A DNA stretch of 46,903 nt from Indolivaga alginatilytica (GTDB lineage Bacteria > Bacteroidota > Bacteroidia > Bacteroidales > Dysgonomonadaceae), in contig NZ_QICL01000033.1 in assembly GCF_003201355.1 (NCBI RefSeq), positions 1 to 46,903 on the forward strand. The letters are read 5' to 3'. The notes below the pieces were generated by a model that saw only the letters and a list, made by a program, of their open reading frames with translations, ran no database searches and was not told the DNA's origin. The position numbers and the translations under genes are program-made. Below are positions 23,869-32,808 of this stretch, piece after piece. How positions within the stretch are numbered: the first letter of the stretch is position 1; every line of letters begins with the position of its first letter.

Positions 23869-26800
23869 TTAGTCCCCTTTATTTTTGGTATAGTCTTTAG
23901 GAAGAATCTCAAATTGCTTATAAAAGCATTTTGTGAAATAGGAGGGTGAATTAAATCCAACCATATAACAGACTTCATTCACATGTGCTATATCTTCCTT
24001 AAGTAATCGGGCTGCTTTTTTCAAACGTTCGAGACGCAGGAATTCATTGGGACTAACTCCTACAATACCTTTAATCTTTCGGTAGAAGCTCGATCGGCTC
24101 ATAAAAAAAGTATCTGCCATATCGTCAATACTAAAATTGGGATTACTCAGATTCGACTGAATTATTTCGTTTAATTTAGTTAGAAATTCTTCATCGGGTT
24201 TTGTTATGGCCATTGTATCTGCTGCCACAAATGGCGACTTAGTAAAAGCTTCCCGTACCTTTTCTCTATTCTGCAATAAGTTTGAAACACTGGCTAAAAG
24301 ATATTCATTCGAAAATGGTTTTTCGATATAAGCATCTGCTCCGGTATCCATTGCTTCTATCTTCGATTGTAAATTTGTCTTGGCAGTAAGCAGTATAATA
24401 GGAACATGACTATAATTCAAATCCGATTTTATGGCTTTACATAACTCAAAGCCATCCATCTGCGGCATCATTATATCGCTAATTATCAGATTCACAGATA
24501 CATTATCAAGAATTTCTAATGCTTTAACCCCATTTTCAGCAGTAAGAACATCATAATCATTTGATAATACCCGACTGACAAACAGTAGCATCTCCTGATT
24601 ATCCTCAACAAGTAGTATTGATGGTTGATTGCTCTTTTCTTTATCAATCCGATTAAAGCTACTAATTGGCAAGTTATCCGCAATAGTTGAGTTCCCTGAT
24701 ATTTGAATAGTATTTTCTTGATAAACAGGAAGCGTCAGATAAAAACTATTTATATTCAATTGCTCATCCATATACAGATTACCATGATGCAACTCGGCTA
24801 ATGAACGGGACAAAGCTAAACCGATACCCGTACCTACAGTTGCTTTTTGTGATTCATCTACATTATACCTTACAAATGGTTTAAAAATCTCATTCCTCAT
24901 CTCCTTAGGTATAATAGGACCATCATTTACTATACTGATATGAAAGACATTGTCTTCACTATTACCAATCACCAGCGAAACATGAACATAAGTTTCTGAA
25001 TATTTGATAGCATTGTTAAACAAATTGCTGAGTATTTTGGTGAATGCCTCTTTATCGACATGAGCAAAAAAATCATGCTGAGGCATATTCAGTTTAAAAT
25101 CAAGCTCTTTTTGCTTTTCCAAGGGAATAAAACGTACTGATGTTTCTCTCAGGATTTCTGAAACATTGCATTCGATAAAATTCATGGTAATACCTTGTAT
25201 CTCTGTCTTTCTGAAATCGAGAAGCTGGTTTGTAAGATTAAGCAGACGAGATGTATTCTTACTCATTATATCGAGATCGAGACTAGTCTCATCATCTACG
25301 TTTCCTTTCTTTATTATATTGTCAAGAGGTCCTTTTATAAGAGTTAATGGGGTACGTATCTCGTGTGCTACATTCGTAAAGAATTCAATCTTCGTATTAT
25401 ATAACTCCCTTTCTTTCTTTTGATTAAATAAGTTTAGCAAACGACGTTGTTTTCTTTCATTCCTTTTTTTGATATATCTTATAAATAAGAAAACAGACCC
25501 CACAATAATCAGCAAATAAAGCATATATGCCCAAACAGACAGATAAAACGGAGGTAGTATTTTTATATACAATTGGGTTTCTGCCTCATTCCATATACCA
25601 TCGCTATTTGATCCGCGTACTTTAAATACATACTCACCATGCCCTATATTTGAATATGTAATCAATGAGCTTTCTGTTACAGGAAGCCAATCTTTATCGA
25701 AACCTTCGAGTTTATACATCAGCTTATTCATTTCGGGAGCCTGATAACTCATGGCTGCAATACGGAGAGAAAAGGAATTTTGCTTCGAGCTAAGTTCTAT
25801 TGAATCCGAAAATGTTATACTTTTTGTCAATGGAGAATTAGAGCCTCCAACTTCTACTTTCTGATTGAACAATAAAAAATCAGTAATCACAACCGGCGGA
25901 ATATATTTATTCTCGGAAAAGGAATTGGGATTAAAAGATATAAGCCCGTCAATACTTCCGAATAGGATCGTACCATCGTCTGACTTAAAGCCAGATTTAT
26001 AATTAAACTGATTACTTAACAGCCCATTGGCTACTGTAAAAACCCGTATGGATTTATCTTCGGGATTGAATTTCACTAGTCCATTGTTAGTCGTTATCCA
26101 AAAGAAACCATTATCGTCTTCTACTATCTGAAAAACGACATCGTTAGGCATTCCATTGGACGAATTATATTGTACGAAGGTTTCTTTCTCTGCATCAAAC
26201 CGGCAGAATCCTCGTCCTTGTGTTGTCAGCCATATCCGCTTTTTACTATCTTCAAAAATACTTAGAACCTTATTATAAGGCAGACTGTTTTCGGCTTTCT
26301 CGTTATGTGTGTAATGTGTCCACTTATTTTTATTTATATCGTATCTGAACGCTCCATTTACATAGGTCGCTAACCATAGATTTCCTTTCGAATCTTCTTT
26401 TATATCATAAACAAAGATATTTTTCAATTCGGGAATCTCTGTAAAGTCATTCGTAGCTTTGTTGTAACGCAGAAGGCCAAATAATGTACCTAAATATATA
26501 TCACCTGTACGTGTTTTGCATATTGTAAATACACTGTTGTCATTCAACGAATTACTTTGATCTCCTTTTATATATGATTTTAGAATCTGCTTCTTCGAAT
26601 CAATTACTTTTACTCCTTTCGAAAAAGTACCGACCCATAAATTGTCTCCGTCCATACATAAGCCATGCACATTGGTAAAGTCTTTACTGGGAGCGAAAAA
26701 ATCAAAGGTATTTGTTTTTGTATTGAAATTATATAATCCATTATCTTCGGTTCCAATCCATAAAGAGCCATCCGTACTCTCACATATTTCTCTAACCCTA

Positions 26801-27879
26801 CGCCCTTGCAGATCGGTGTTTCTACCCGTAGGATAATATTTCTTGAAATAGGTGTACTGTTTAGGCAGATAGTTAATACCATCAAAATAAGTTCCTATCC
26901 ACAACCCATCTTCTCTATCTACAAAAAGGCTGTACACCGCATTGTCTGACAAGGAATAAGGATCATAAGCCGAACTGCGGAGATGAGTACTTTTATCAGT
27001 CTTAAAATTATAAATATAGATTCCCGATTCAGTCCCGATCCACAGTTCATTATCCTGATATGGAATAAAATCCCTGACAAATACAAACTCCCCCGACTTA
27101 TCGGAGAGAGATAAATTTCTTATTTTATGAGTCGAAAGGTCGACCTCTTTCATTCCACTTTTTTCAGAGCCTACGTATAAACAATTATAAGGTCCAAGAT
27201 AGGTTTTCGATATAACTTCGTCTTTAAAAAGTTCTCTCCCGTCCTCAGTTTTCAATGGGTTTAATGTCTTTAAGTTATCCTTAGAGAAAAACAAACCTCC
27301 TTCATAAAAAGATACCCATACCGTTCCCGTTTTATCAATATTAAAACTCCTTATATTACTTTTCTTCAATTGATAATTAGTGAAACTCTGCGTCTGCGAA
27401 TTGTAGCAATATAAACCTTGCATTTCTGCAACAATCCAGATATTGCCTTCTTTGTCTCCTGTGATTATCGTTACTGTTTTTTCGACAACACTTCCATCAG
27501 TCGCTTTCAAGGTAAAAGGTCTGAAAATTTCTTCCTTTGGATAATAAATATAGATTCCGGCATCTGTACCCACCCATATATTACCCTCATTATCTTCGAA
27601 TAAAGTTGTGACAAAACTATTCCCCAGACTATTTTTCTTTTGTGGCGTATACTTAAATATCTGGAAAGATTGCCCGTCAAACCGATTGAGACCATCTTTA
27701 GTTCCAAACCACATAAAGCCATTACGATCCTGTATAATCGTATTGACCGTATTTTGAGATAAGCCATGTGTAATATTCAGTCTTTTAAAATAGTAGTTAT
27801 CCTTATTCTGAAAGGAATAAATTTTGATATAAAAAACTCCCAATAAAATAAGGATAAGGAGCACAACTGTTTTTTTCAT
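23869..27879 (-). CDS. Hybrid two-component system sensor/regulator (HTCS) of the second PUL
   Basis: One protein combines sensing and transcription control in the inner membrane. From the preferred ATG at 27879 (MKKTVVLLIL) it has 1336 residues. They comprise a signal/anchor helix, two beta-propellers of repeats such as FMWFGTKDGLNRFDG and LWIGTYFDGI (about 40-660), a Y_Y_Y Ig-like domain (about 690-770), a membrane helix near 786, HisKA (His near 838 in NVAHEIRTPLT), an HATPase_c domain, a receiver domain with phosphoacceptor Asp near 1134 (ISDIMMPQMDG) and an AraC-type DNA-binding tail. A longer frame opens at 28023 but its extra 48 residues translate a noncoding repeat. It most likely senses an oligosaccharide from the adjacent PUL and activates its genes. 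Confidence 0.93.
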   Translation of the reverse strand: MKKTVVLLILILLGVFYIKIYSFQNKDNYYFKRLNITHGLSQNTVNTIIQDRNGFMWFGTKDGLNRFDGQSFQIFKYTPQKKNSLGNSFVTTLFEDNEGNIWVGTDAGIYIYYPKEEIFRPFTLKATDGSVVEKTVTIITGDKEGNIWIVAEMQGLYCYNSQTQSFTNYQLKKSNIRSFNIDKTGTVWVSFYEGGLFFSKDNLKTLNPLKTEDGRELFKDEVISKTYLGPYNCLYVGSEKSGMKEVDLSTHKIRNLSLSDKSGEFVFVRDFIPYQDNELWIGTESGIYIYNFKTDKSTHLRSSAYDPYSLSDNAVYSLFVDREDGLWIGTYFDGINYLPKQYTYFKKYYPTGRNTDLQGRRVREICESTDGSLWIGTEDNGLYNFNTKTNTFDFFAPSKDFTNVHGLCMDGDNLWVGTFSKGVKVIDSKKQILKSYIKGDQSNSLNDNSVFTICKTRTGDIYLGTLFGLLRYNKATNDFTEIPELKNIFVYDIKEDSKGNLWLATYVNGAFRYDINKNKWTHYTHNEKAENSLPYNKVLSIFEDSKKRIWLTTQGRGFCRFDAEKETFVQYNSSNGMPNDVVFQIVEDDNGFFWITTNNGLVKFNPEDKSIRVFTVANGLLSNQFNYKSGFKSDDGTILFGSIDGLISFNPNSFSENKYIPPVVITDFLLFNQKVEVGGSNSPLTKSITFSDSIELSSKQNSFSLRIAAMSYQAPEMNKLMYKLEGFDKDWLPVTESSLITYSNIGHGEYVFKVRGSNSDGIWNEAETQLYIKILPPFYLSVWAYMLYLLIIVGSVFLFIRYIKKRNERKQRRLLNLFNQKKERELYNTKIEFFTNVAHEIRTPLTLIKGPLDNIIKKGNVDDETSLDLDIMSKNTSRLLNLTNQLLDFRKTEIQGITMNFIECNVSEILRETSVRFIPLEKQKELDFKLNMPQHDFFAHVDKEAFTKILSNLFNNAIKYSETYVHVSLVIGNSEDNVFHISIVNDGPIIPKEMRNEIFKPFVRYNVDESQKATVGTGIGLALSRSLAELHHGNLYMDEQLNINSFYLTLPVYQENTIQISGNSTIADNLPISSFNRIDKEKSNQPSILLVEDNQEMLLFVSRVLSNDYDVLTAENGVKALEILDNVSVNLIISDIMMPQMDGFELCKAIKSDLNYSHVPIILLTAKTNLQSKIEAMDTGADAYIEKPFSNEYLLASVSNLLQNREKVREAFTKSPFVAADTMAITKPDEEFLTKLNEIIQSNLSNPNFSIDDMADTFFMSRSSFYRKIKGIVGVSPNEFLRLERLKKAARLLKEDIAHVNEVCYMVGFNSPSYFTKCFYKQFEILPKDYTKNKGD

Positions 27880-27888
27880 ATTAATACT

Positions 27889-27990
27889 AATCAGAAGTTG
27901 AGAGCCTCCCCAACCCTCCCACCTCACCCAACCTTCTCCTGCCGGAGAGGGAGAAATGAGAAAGAGAATTTTTCTCCCTGTAAAGGAGAT
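27889..27990. repeat. C/G-rich hairpin cluster upstream of the HTCS gene
   Basis: A C-rich stretch is followed by the small stems TCTCC/GGAGA near 27934-27947 and 27972-27988. Their composition differs from neighbouring coding DNA, and a similar CTCCCCTTAGGGGA hairpin lies near 46558-46573. They look like dispersed repeat units of the genome. Confidence 0.4.
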
Positions 27991-28001
27991 TAAGAAAGCT
28001 A

Positions 28002-28127
28002 CAGGTGACAAATCAGGTGACAAAAGTAACAGATAAATGACTAAAAAGTGTCACTTTTGAGTATTTCACAAACAACTATAAATCAAACGATAAGAATTAA
28101 AAAAGTGACAAAAGTGACAAAAGTAAC
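28002..28127. promoter_or_regulatory. Iterated GTGAC repeats upstream of the HTCS gene
   Basis: CAGGTGACAAA occurs at 28002-28012 and 28014-28024. AAAAGTGAC repeats in tandem at 28101-28109 and 28110-28118, with AAAAGTAAC at 28119-28127. A 15-bp palindrome AAAAGTGTCACTTTT lies at 28044-28058. The cluster lies 123-248 bases before the HTCS start codon and could be a binding site for the HTCS itself or another AraC-type regulator. Confidence 0.5.
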
Positions 28128-28305
28128 ACTTTTTTTACTGCTTTCTTTTCTCTTATTTTTTGTTGTTACTTTTTCGGACAAAGCAAAGTCGCTACTATTC
28201 TCTGTTGACCAATAACCGTTGCCTGATAACTCTTTATTGATAGATAAAATCTGCTACCTGCTTAAAGATATAAAATCAGCCGGACGAATCAGCCGGAATG
28301 TAAAA
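28128..28305. other. Rest of the HTCS upstream region
   Basis: No gene is seen. A direct repeat AATCAGCCGGA occurs at 28274-28284 and 28287-28297, just after the preceding gene stop, but no strong terminator follows it. With 27880-28127 this completes the 426-base gap before the HTCS gene. Confidence 0.5.
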
Positions 28306-31116
28306 TTATTCGGGAATATGATACCTCATAATTCCATTATATACGGGAAGACATCCTTCTGAAAACAAACCTACCTGAGCAGGAGTTGCAGAAGTTCTTA
28401 AACGACAGATTTCTTTTCCATCCACATAAATGAGTAATGAGTCTTTTAACTTTACACATCTCAGATTGTATGAATCTTTAAGTAGCTCCTTTACTCGTAT
28501 CTTATACAAATAAGGGTTTTCATCTGTTGCCTCCTTATTGATAAAACGCAAAGCCTCAGCCTTTACCTTATCGAAAGTCATTTCATTATAAGCTGGATGT
28601 TCGGCTACTCCATTTTTTGCATTTGCGAACGAATGCCACTTTCCGTTTACTGAATATTCGGCTGAAACTTTATCAAACATATTATCTATAAAAAGATCGT
28701 CATTATTAAAAGCCTGCCTGCTTAACCGAATTGCATCTATCCACGTAGGTGTAGCAAATGAATATCCTTTCTCTATGAAATCGGTATATTTTATGTCGGC
28801 GTAGTGAGTCTGCCATTTATAAAGAGGATAATCATTTTCTGCTATTAGTTTACCTTTTGTCATAATAACTTCAACTAACTTTTTACGCTCATAATCGAAC
28901 ACTACTTTCACATAATTATCCTTATCAATAAAGATGGCATATACACCCATACTTCCAGAATCTGAAGAATTTGTTATTTGTGTGGAAAACTCATATTGAG
29001 AAAGGAAATCCCCTTTAAAAGCTTGAAAATTATCGTTCAACACTTCCAATCCTCTTTCCGTAACATTGTATTTACCTATTGCTTGCTCTCCTGATCGAGA
29101 ATTTCCCCAACCACAGATATTTGTATCAGATTCGTCCCAGCCAATTGTATAGATTAAACCATCGAAAGACGATTTTCCTTTTTCCGAAAACAAACCAGGA
29201 ACTCCTTTTTCTGATATAGTAGTTCTAAGAGCAGGCAACTCAGGTGCAGGAATTTCATCAATGCTTATTGAGAACACTCCGCTATTTCGTTGTACAGTAA
29301 TAGTATGATATACACCAAACTTAAAATCGGCAGATAATGAATACGATTTTGTATCTATTGATCCATTTGTATTCATCTGGTAATACCAACTCTTATTAGA
29401 TGAATCGAGTCCTATTTTCAGCCAATTATTCTGATCTTTATACCATGCAATTACACCTGCTTTACCGGTTGTATTTATGCCTGCTTCGAAATAATAATCT
29501 GCCGCCTCGAAACCCTTTTCTAATATTGCGGTTTGAGGCGTTTGTCCATTAGATGTAAATTCTCCATTCGCTACAACCCATTCGTTCCCCGAAAATATCC
29601 ATTTATTTTCGGATAGCTTGTTGTCTTCAAAAGTATCACCATAAGTCGGTTTAACAGGTTCCGGAAAATAGCCTTCGGTATTTACACTCGTTATACCATC
29701 GGAATGCATGGTTTTATCGAAAAAATGTATTCGATTGACATATTGGCTACGAAGTTCTTTATTCTTATTTGCCATATAAATCAACCACCATTCAAAACCA
29801 TTGGGTCCCCGTAATATATTAGGTTGTCCGGGTGAAAAAAGAATATCATCTGCTTTATCTAATTGCATATCAAAAAGCGAAGCATTTATATAACTATGCT
29901 TTCCTGCTTTGCTTTCAATAGCCAGACAGTTATCTCCATCTTTTAATGCTGCTTTTTCTTTTTCTGACAGATTAATTATGCGGTAATCTGCGCCCGACTT
30001 ATTATATATAAGATTACCATTCAGATATACTTTTGTATCTCCATCGTGAGTTACACGTAATGCTAGATTTCCTATATCCGATTTGTTGGCTGTAAATATT
30101 TTTCTCAGATAGATTTCTTTATCATTCCATTCTGTTCCTTGTTTTCGGGCTGTTGATCCTTTTATATTCTCAGAAGCAAAACCACCTTTGCCTCTTTGCC
30201 ATGAAGAATCATCAAAAGAAATAGCTTTCCAATCTTGTTGGGGTTGTGTGGTTGTATAAGAAAAAAGAGGATTATAGGTTTTACCGAATTGAAGCAAGTC
30301 TACATATTCTTCCTCTACATTTGTCTGATTAGATAATAGTAAAGGATACGAATATTTTGTCCCGTGATTAAATGTAGTCGGCGAATCGGCTTCAGCCACT
30401 CCCAACTGATAATTACCCCATTCGGTAGCTGTATGATTGGCATTGTACATCATATAATAACGATTCCTGTACTTCATCACCCAAGGACCTTCGGCAACAC
30501 GATTATCCATCGTTTCCCATGTCTGAGGTAAGGATGCAAACTGATAAAGCGGATGACCACTAAATGTATATGGATCTTTCATCGGGCGAACCCAAATTGT
30601 ATTACCATCCGTAAAACGAACCATATACATATAGAGTTTACCATCATCGTCTTTAAATACTTTCGGGTCTATTCTATTGTCCATCCAGGTACTTTTTACG
30701 GGTTCGGTATAAGGTCCCAGAATATTATCGGCATCAGCATGTGCAATGTGTACTATATGCTTATCTTTTCCCCAATAATTGACCGACCAATACATATGGA
30801 ATTTACCGTTTAAATAAATCATATCATTGGCGTGAATCTGATCGTTTCCTGCTCCCGTTCCTGCTGTCCATTCATTATTCATATCCAGCACATGAACAGG
30901 CCCTGTCAATTTTATCAGATCGTCGGATATATAATAACTGCCATCGGTAAACACACCACCTATATAATATTTGCCATTGTACTTTATAACACCTGCATCG
31001 GCAACATGTGGCAAAACGGGATTCTGAATATTTTGTGAAAAAAGCGAACTCATCTCAATAAAAAACAAGAGAGTAATTAATAGTATGTATCGTATATATA
31101 TTTCATATTTATTCAT
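28306..31116 (-). CDS. Multidomain GH43-type secreted protein with interrupted propeller
   Basis: A secreted protein of about 936 residues from the ATG at 31116 (MNKYEIYIRY); a TTG start at 31140 would add eight residues. A signal peptide is followed by a GH43-like five-bladed propeller: VADAGVIKYNGKYYIGG, DPKVFKDDDGKLYMY and AEGPWVMKYRNRYYMMYNA give candidate Asp, Asp and Glu catalytic positions. Around residues 290-430 a galactose-binding-like sandwich (SWQRGKGGFASE, LRVTHDGDTKVYLNG) is inserted. The last propeller segment follows (GQPNILRGPNGFEWWLIYMAN), then two concanavalin-like/DUF1080-type jelly rolls. I infer arabinosidase/xylosidase-like activity. It is the last structural gene of the PUL before the HTCS gene. 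Confidence 0.75.
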   Translation of the reverse strand: MNKYEIYIRYILLITLLFFIEMSSLFSQNIQNPVLPHVADAGVIKYNGKYYIGGVFTDGSYYISDDLIKLTGPVHVLDMNNEWTAGTGAGNDQIHANDMIYLNGKFHMYWSVNYWGKDKHIVHIAHADADNILGPYTEPVKSTWMDNRIDPKVFKDDDGKLYMYMVRFTDGNTIWVRPMKDPYTFSGHPLYQFASLPQTWETMDNRVAEGPWVMKYRNRYYMMYNANHTATEWGNYQLGVAEADSPTTFNHGTKYSYPLLLSNQTNVEEEYVDLLQFGKTYNPLFSYTTTQPQQDWKAISFDDSSWQRGKGGFASENIKGSTARKQGTEWNDKEIYLRKIFTANKSDIGNLALRVTHDGDTKVYLNGNLIYNKSGADYRIINLSEKEKAALKDGDNCLAIESKAGKHSYINASLFDMQLDKADDILFSPGQPNILRGPNGFEWWLIYMANKNKELRSQYVNRIHFFDKTMHSDGITSVNTEGYFPEPVKPTYGDTFEDNKLSENKWIFSGNEWVVANGEFTSNGQTPQTAILEKGFEAADYYFEAGINTTGKAGVIAWYKDQNNWLKIGLDSSNKSWYYQMNTNGSIDTKSYSLSADFKFGVYHTITVQRNSGVFSISIDEIPAPELPALRTTISEKGVPGLFSEKGKSSFDGLIYTIGWDESDTNICGWGNSRSGEQAIGKYNVTERGLEVLNDNFQAFKGDFLSQYEFSTQITNSSDSGSMGVYAIFIDKDNYVKVVFDYERKKLVEVIMTKGKLIAENDYPLYKWQTHYADIKYTDFIEKGYSFATPTWIDAIRLSRQAFNNDDLFIDNMFDKVSAEYSVNGKWHSFANAKNGVAEHPAYNEMTFDKVKAEALRFINKEATDENPYLYKIRVKELLKDSYNLRCVKLKDSLLIYVDGKEICRLRTSATPAQVGLFSEGCLPVYNGIMRYHIPE

Positions 31117-31142
31117 AACTCTGCTTTTTTTTAAGGTCAATA

Positions 31143-31169
31143 AACCTGATAACAGCCGGCTATCAGGTT
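31143..31169. promoter_or_regulatory. Hairpin upstream of the multidomain GH43 gene
   Basis: AACCTGATA (31143-31151) and TATCAGGTT (31161-31169) are perfect 9-bp arms with a 9-base loop, 27 bases before the gene start. No T run follows, so an attenuating or mRNA-stabilising hairpin after susD fits better than a full terminator. Confidence 0.45.
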
Positions 31170-31195
31170 CATTGAATCTTTATTGGAAAGGATTA

Positions 31196-31208
31196 AGGTC
31201 TAAGACCT
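31196..31208. repeat. Short palindrome AGGTCTAAGACCT
   Basis: A 13-bp palindrome of the AGGTCTnnGACCT type, lying between susD and the GH43 gene and preceded by GATTA as is the copy at 35888. Four such palindromes occur in intergenic or 5' DNA of this PUL and the esterase gene. Confidence 0.6.
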
Positions 31209-31219
31209 CTTTATAATAC

Positions 31220-32782
31220 TTAATAATTAGCGTTCTGCGTCAACTGACCTTCACTGTTATCGATCTCTATTTGAGGAATTGGTAATCTATTGTGTTTGCC
31301 TATCACAAAATTATTGAAATCTTCGTCGCGGCTTTTCAGTTCTGCCAGTCCTGCCTGATTATCAAGTAATCCCCAACGCTTAAGATCGGCCCATCTCCAT
31401 CCTTCGAAACAAAGTTCCAGGGATCTTTCCATTTGCAGGCGCTTCATGAAGCTTTCTTTCGAATTAAGTGAACTTGCGTACATACTGTCTGCCAGTTTGG
31501 CAAGCCCTACTCTGTTTCTTATCTTATCTACATATACAGCTGCCTGAGTTGTACTGCCGCCTGTTTCTACAATACATTCGGCATAATTCAGCAGAATATC
31601 TGCATAACGCATTATACGATAGTTATTCGGTGAAAAATAGTTTTCTCTTTCACGTAATTCAGGTCTGCTGTATTTACGGATATAGCAAGAGTTACCCCAT
31701 CCTAGTTCGTCCCACTGCGTAGTTGCATTTACCCAATAATACATCGGATCTCCATTCGGAAAATCCTTCATGTAATCACGATAAAGAATGCTATTGTATA
31801 AACGAAGGTCATTAGCTCCGTCCGTTCTTTTTTCTTTCAGAAACTCATCAACCAGCCATCTTCTGGCTTTTCCATCTGCCCAGCCAATATCTCCGGGTGC
31901 ATAAAACTGGGTACGCTGAAATCCGGTTGCCATACTTGCATCATTTCCTGTTAAGCCTTTATTTTTATCGTCAAACTGAATTTCAAAGATGCCTTCTTTA
32001 TTATTTTCATCCAAAGGAGTAAAGTTATTTACCCAATTATCTATCAAACCATACAGAGAGCCTTCTTTATTAATCAGCCATTCAAATTCGGTCTTTGCCT
32101 GATCATACTTTTTTTGTTGTAAATAAGCTTTACCAAGTAAAGCCTTTGCTGCACCCATTGTAGCTCTACCAAGATCGGCATCGCCCCATTTCTCAGGTAG
32201 AGGGTTTTCAGTTATTGCGGCTTTTAAGTCAATTTCTATCTGAGCCCAAATTTGTTCCTGAGTCGCATCTGAAGGTATATAATTTGCATCCGTAGGTTCC
32301 AGAACAAGTGTACCTTTTTCCCACAGAAGATTAATCTGAAAGTACCACAATGCTCTGAGGAAATGTGCCTGCCCCAGTATCTGTGCCTTTTTAGTAGCAT
32401 CCATATCTATATTAGGTACGTATTTCAGGACTTGGTTACAACGGAAAATGGCCATATAGAAATGTTCCCAATGTACATTATTTCCATCAAAGAAATTATA
32501 ATCGGTGTATGAGAACCGTGTCCAGTTGGCAAGTTCTATCCATGGTGAGCTGCTTAAACCTTCATCCGAAGTCAGGTCGTATCTGAACGAAAGCCAACGC
32601 ATCCATGTACCTTCTTTATAAAAAGCACTATAACAGGCATTTATTCCGGCTTCGGCATCCGCAGCTGTTGTCCCAAAAGCTATTGTAGTGCCTTGATTTG
32701 GGTTATCTATATCCAAAAGGCTTGAGTCGCATGCTGTAAATCCCAGCATCGCTCCGATTAGCAGTATATATATTTTTTTCAT
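31220..32782 (-). CDS. susD: SusD/RagB-type outer-membrane glycan-binding lipoprotein (second PUL)
   Basis: A 520-residue SusD-type lipoprotein: the signal peptide ends GFTAC (Cys18), followed by DSSLLDIDNPNQG. TPR-like helices include AHFLRALWYFQINLLWEKG, and the C-terminal SusD_RagB segment includes MRYADILLNYAECIVE and LQMERSLELCFEGWRWADL, ending IPQIEIDNSEGQ. It binds the oligosaccharide at the cell surface and delivers it to the SusC partner 26 bases upstream. Its sequence is clearly different from the first SusD, in line with a different substrate. Confidence 0.93.
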   Translation of the reverse strand: MKKIYILLIGAMLGFTACDSSLLDIDNPNQGTTIAFGTTAADAEAGINACYSAFYKEGTWMRWLSFRYDLTSDEGLSSSPWIELANWTRFSYTDYNFFDGNNVHWEHFYMAIFRCNQVLKYVPNIDMDATKKAQILGQAHFLRALWYFQINLLWEKGTLVLEPTDANYIPSDATQEQIWAQIEIDLKAAITENPLPEKWGDADLGRATMGAAKALLGKAYLQQKKYDQAKTEFEWLINKEGSLYGLIDNWVNNFTPLDENNKEGIFEIQFDDKNKGLTGNDASMATGFQRTQFYAPGDIGWADGKARRWLVDEFLKEKRTDGANDLRLYNSILYRDYMKDFPNGDPMYYWVNATTQWDELGWGNSCYIRKYSRPELRERENYFSPNNYRIMRYADILLNYAECIVETGGSTTQAAVYVDKIRNRVGLAKLADSMYASSLNSKESFMKRLQMERSLELCFEGWRWADLKRWGLLDNQAGLAELKSRDEDFNNFVIGKHNRLPIPQIEIDNSEGQLTQNANY

Positions 32783-32808
32783 CTTATTGTTAATTTTACT
32801 TTTTTTAC

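Noticed and set aside
27880-28023. 48 extra residues at the N-terminus of the HTCS
   Set aside because: They translate a C/G-rich repeat, and a proper signal/anchor sequence starts at the ATG at 27879.
28101-28127. A CRISPR-like array
   Set aside because: The repeats are only 9 bp in direct tandem, with no spacers and no cas genes nearby.
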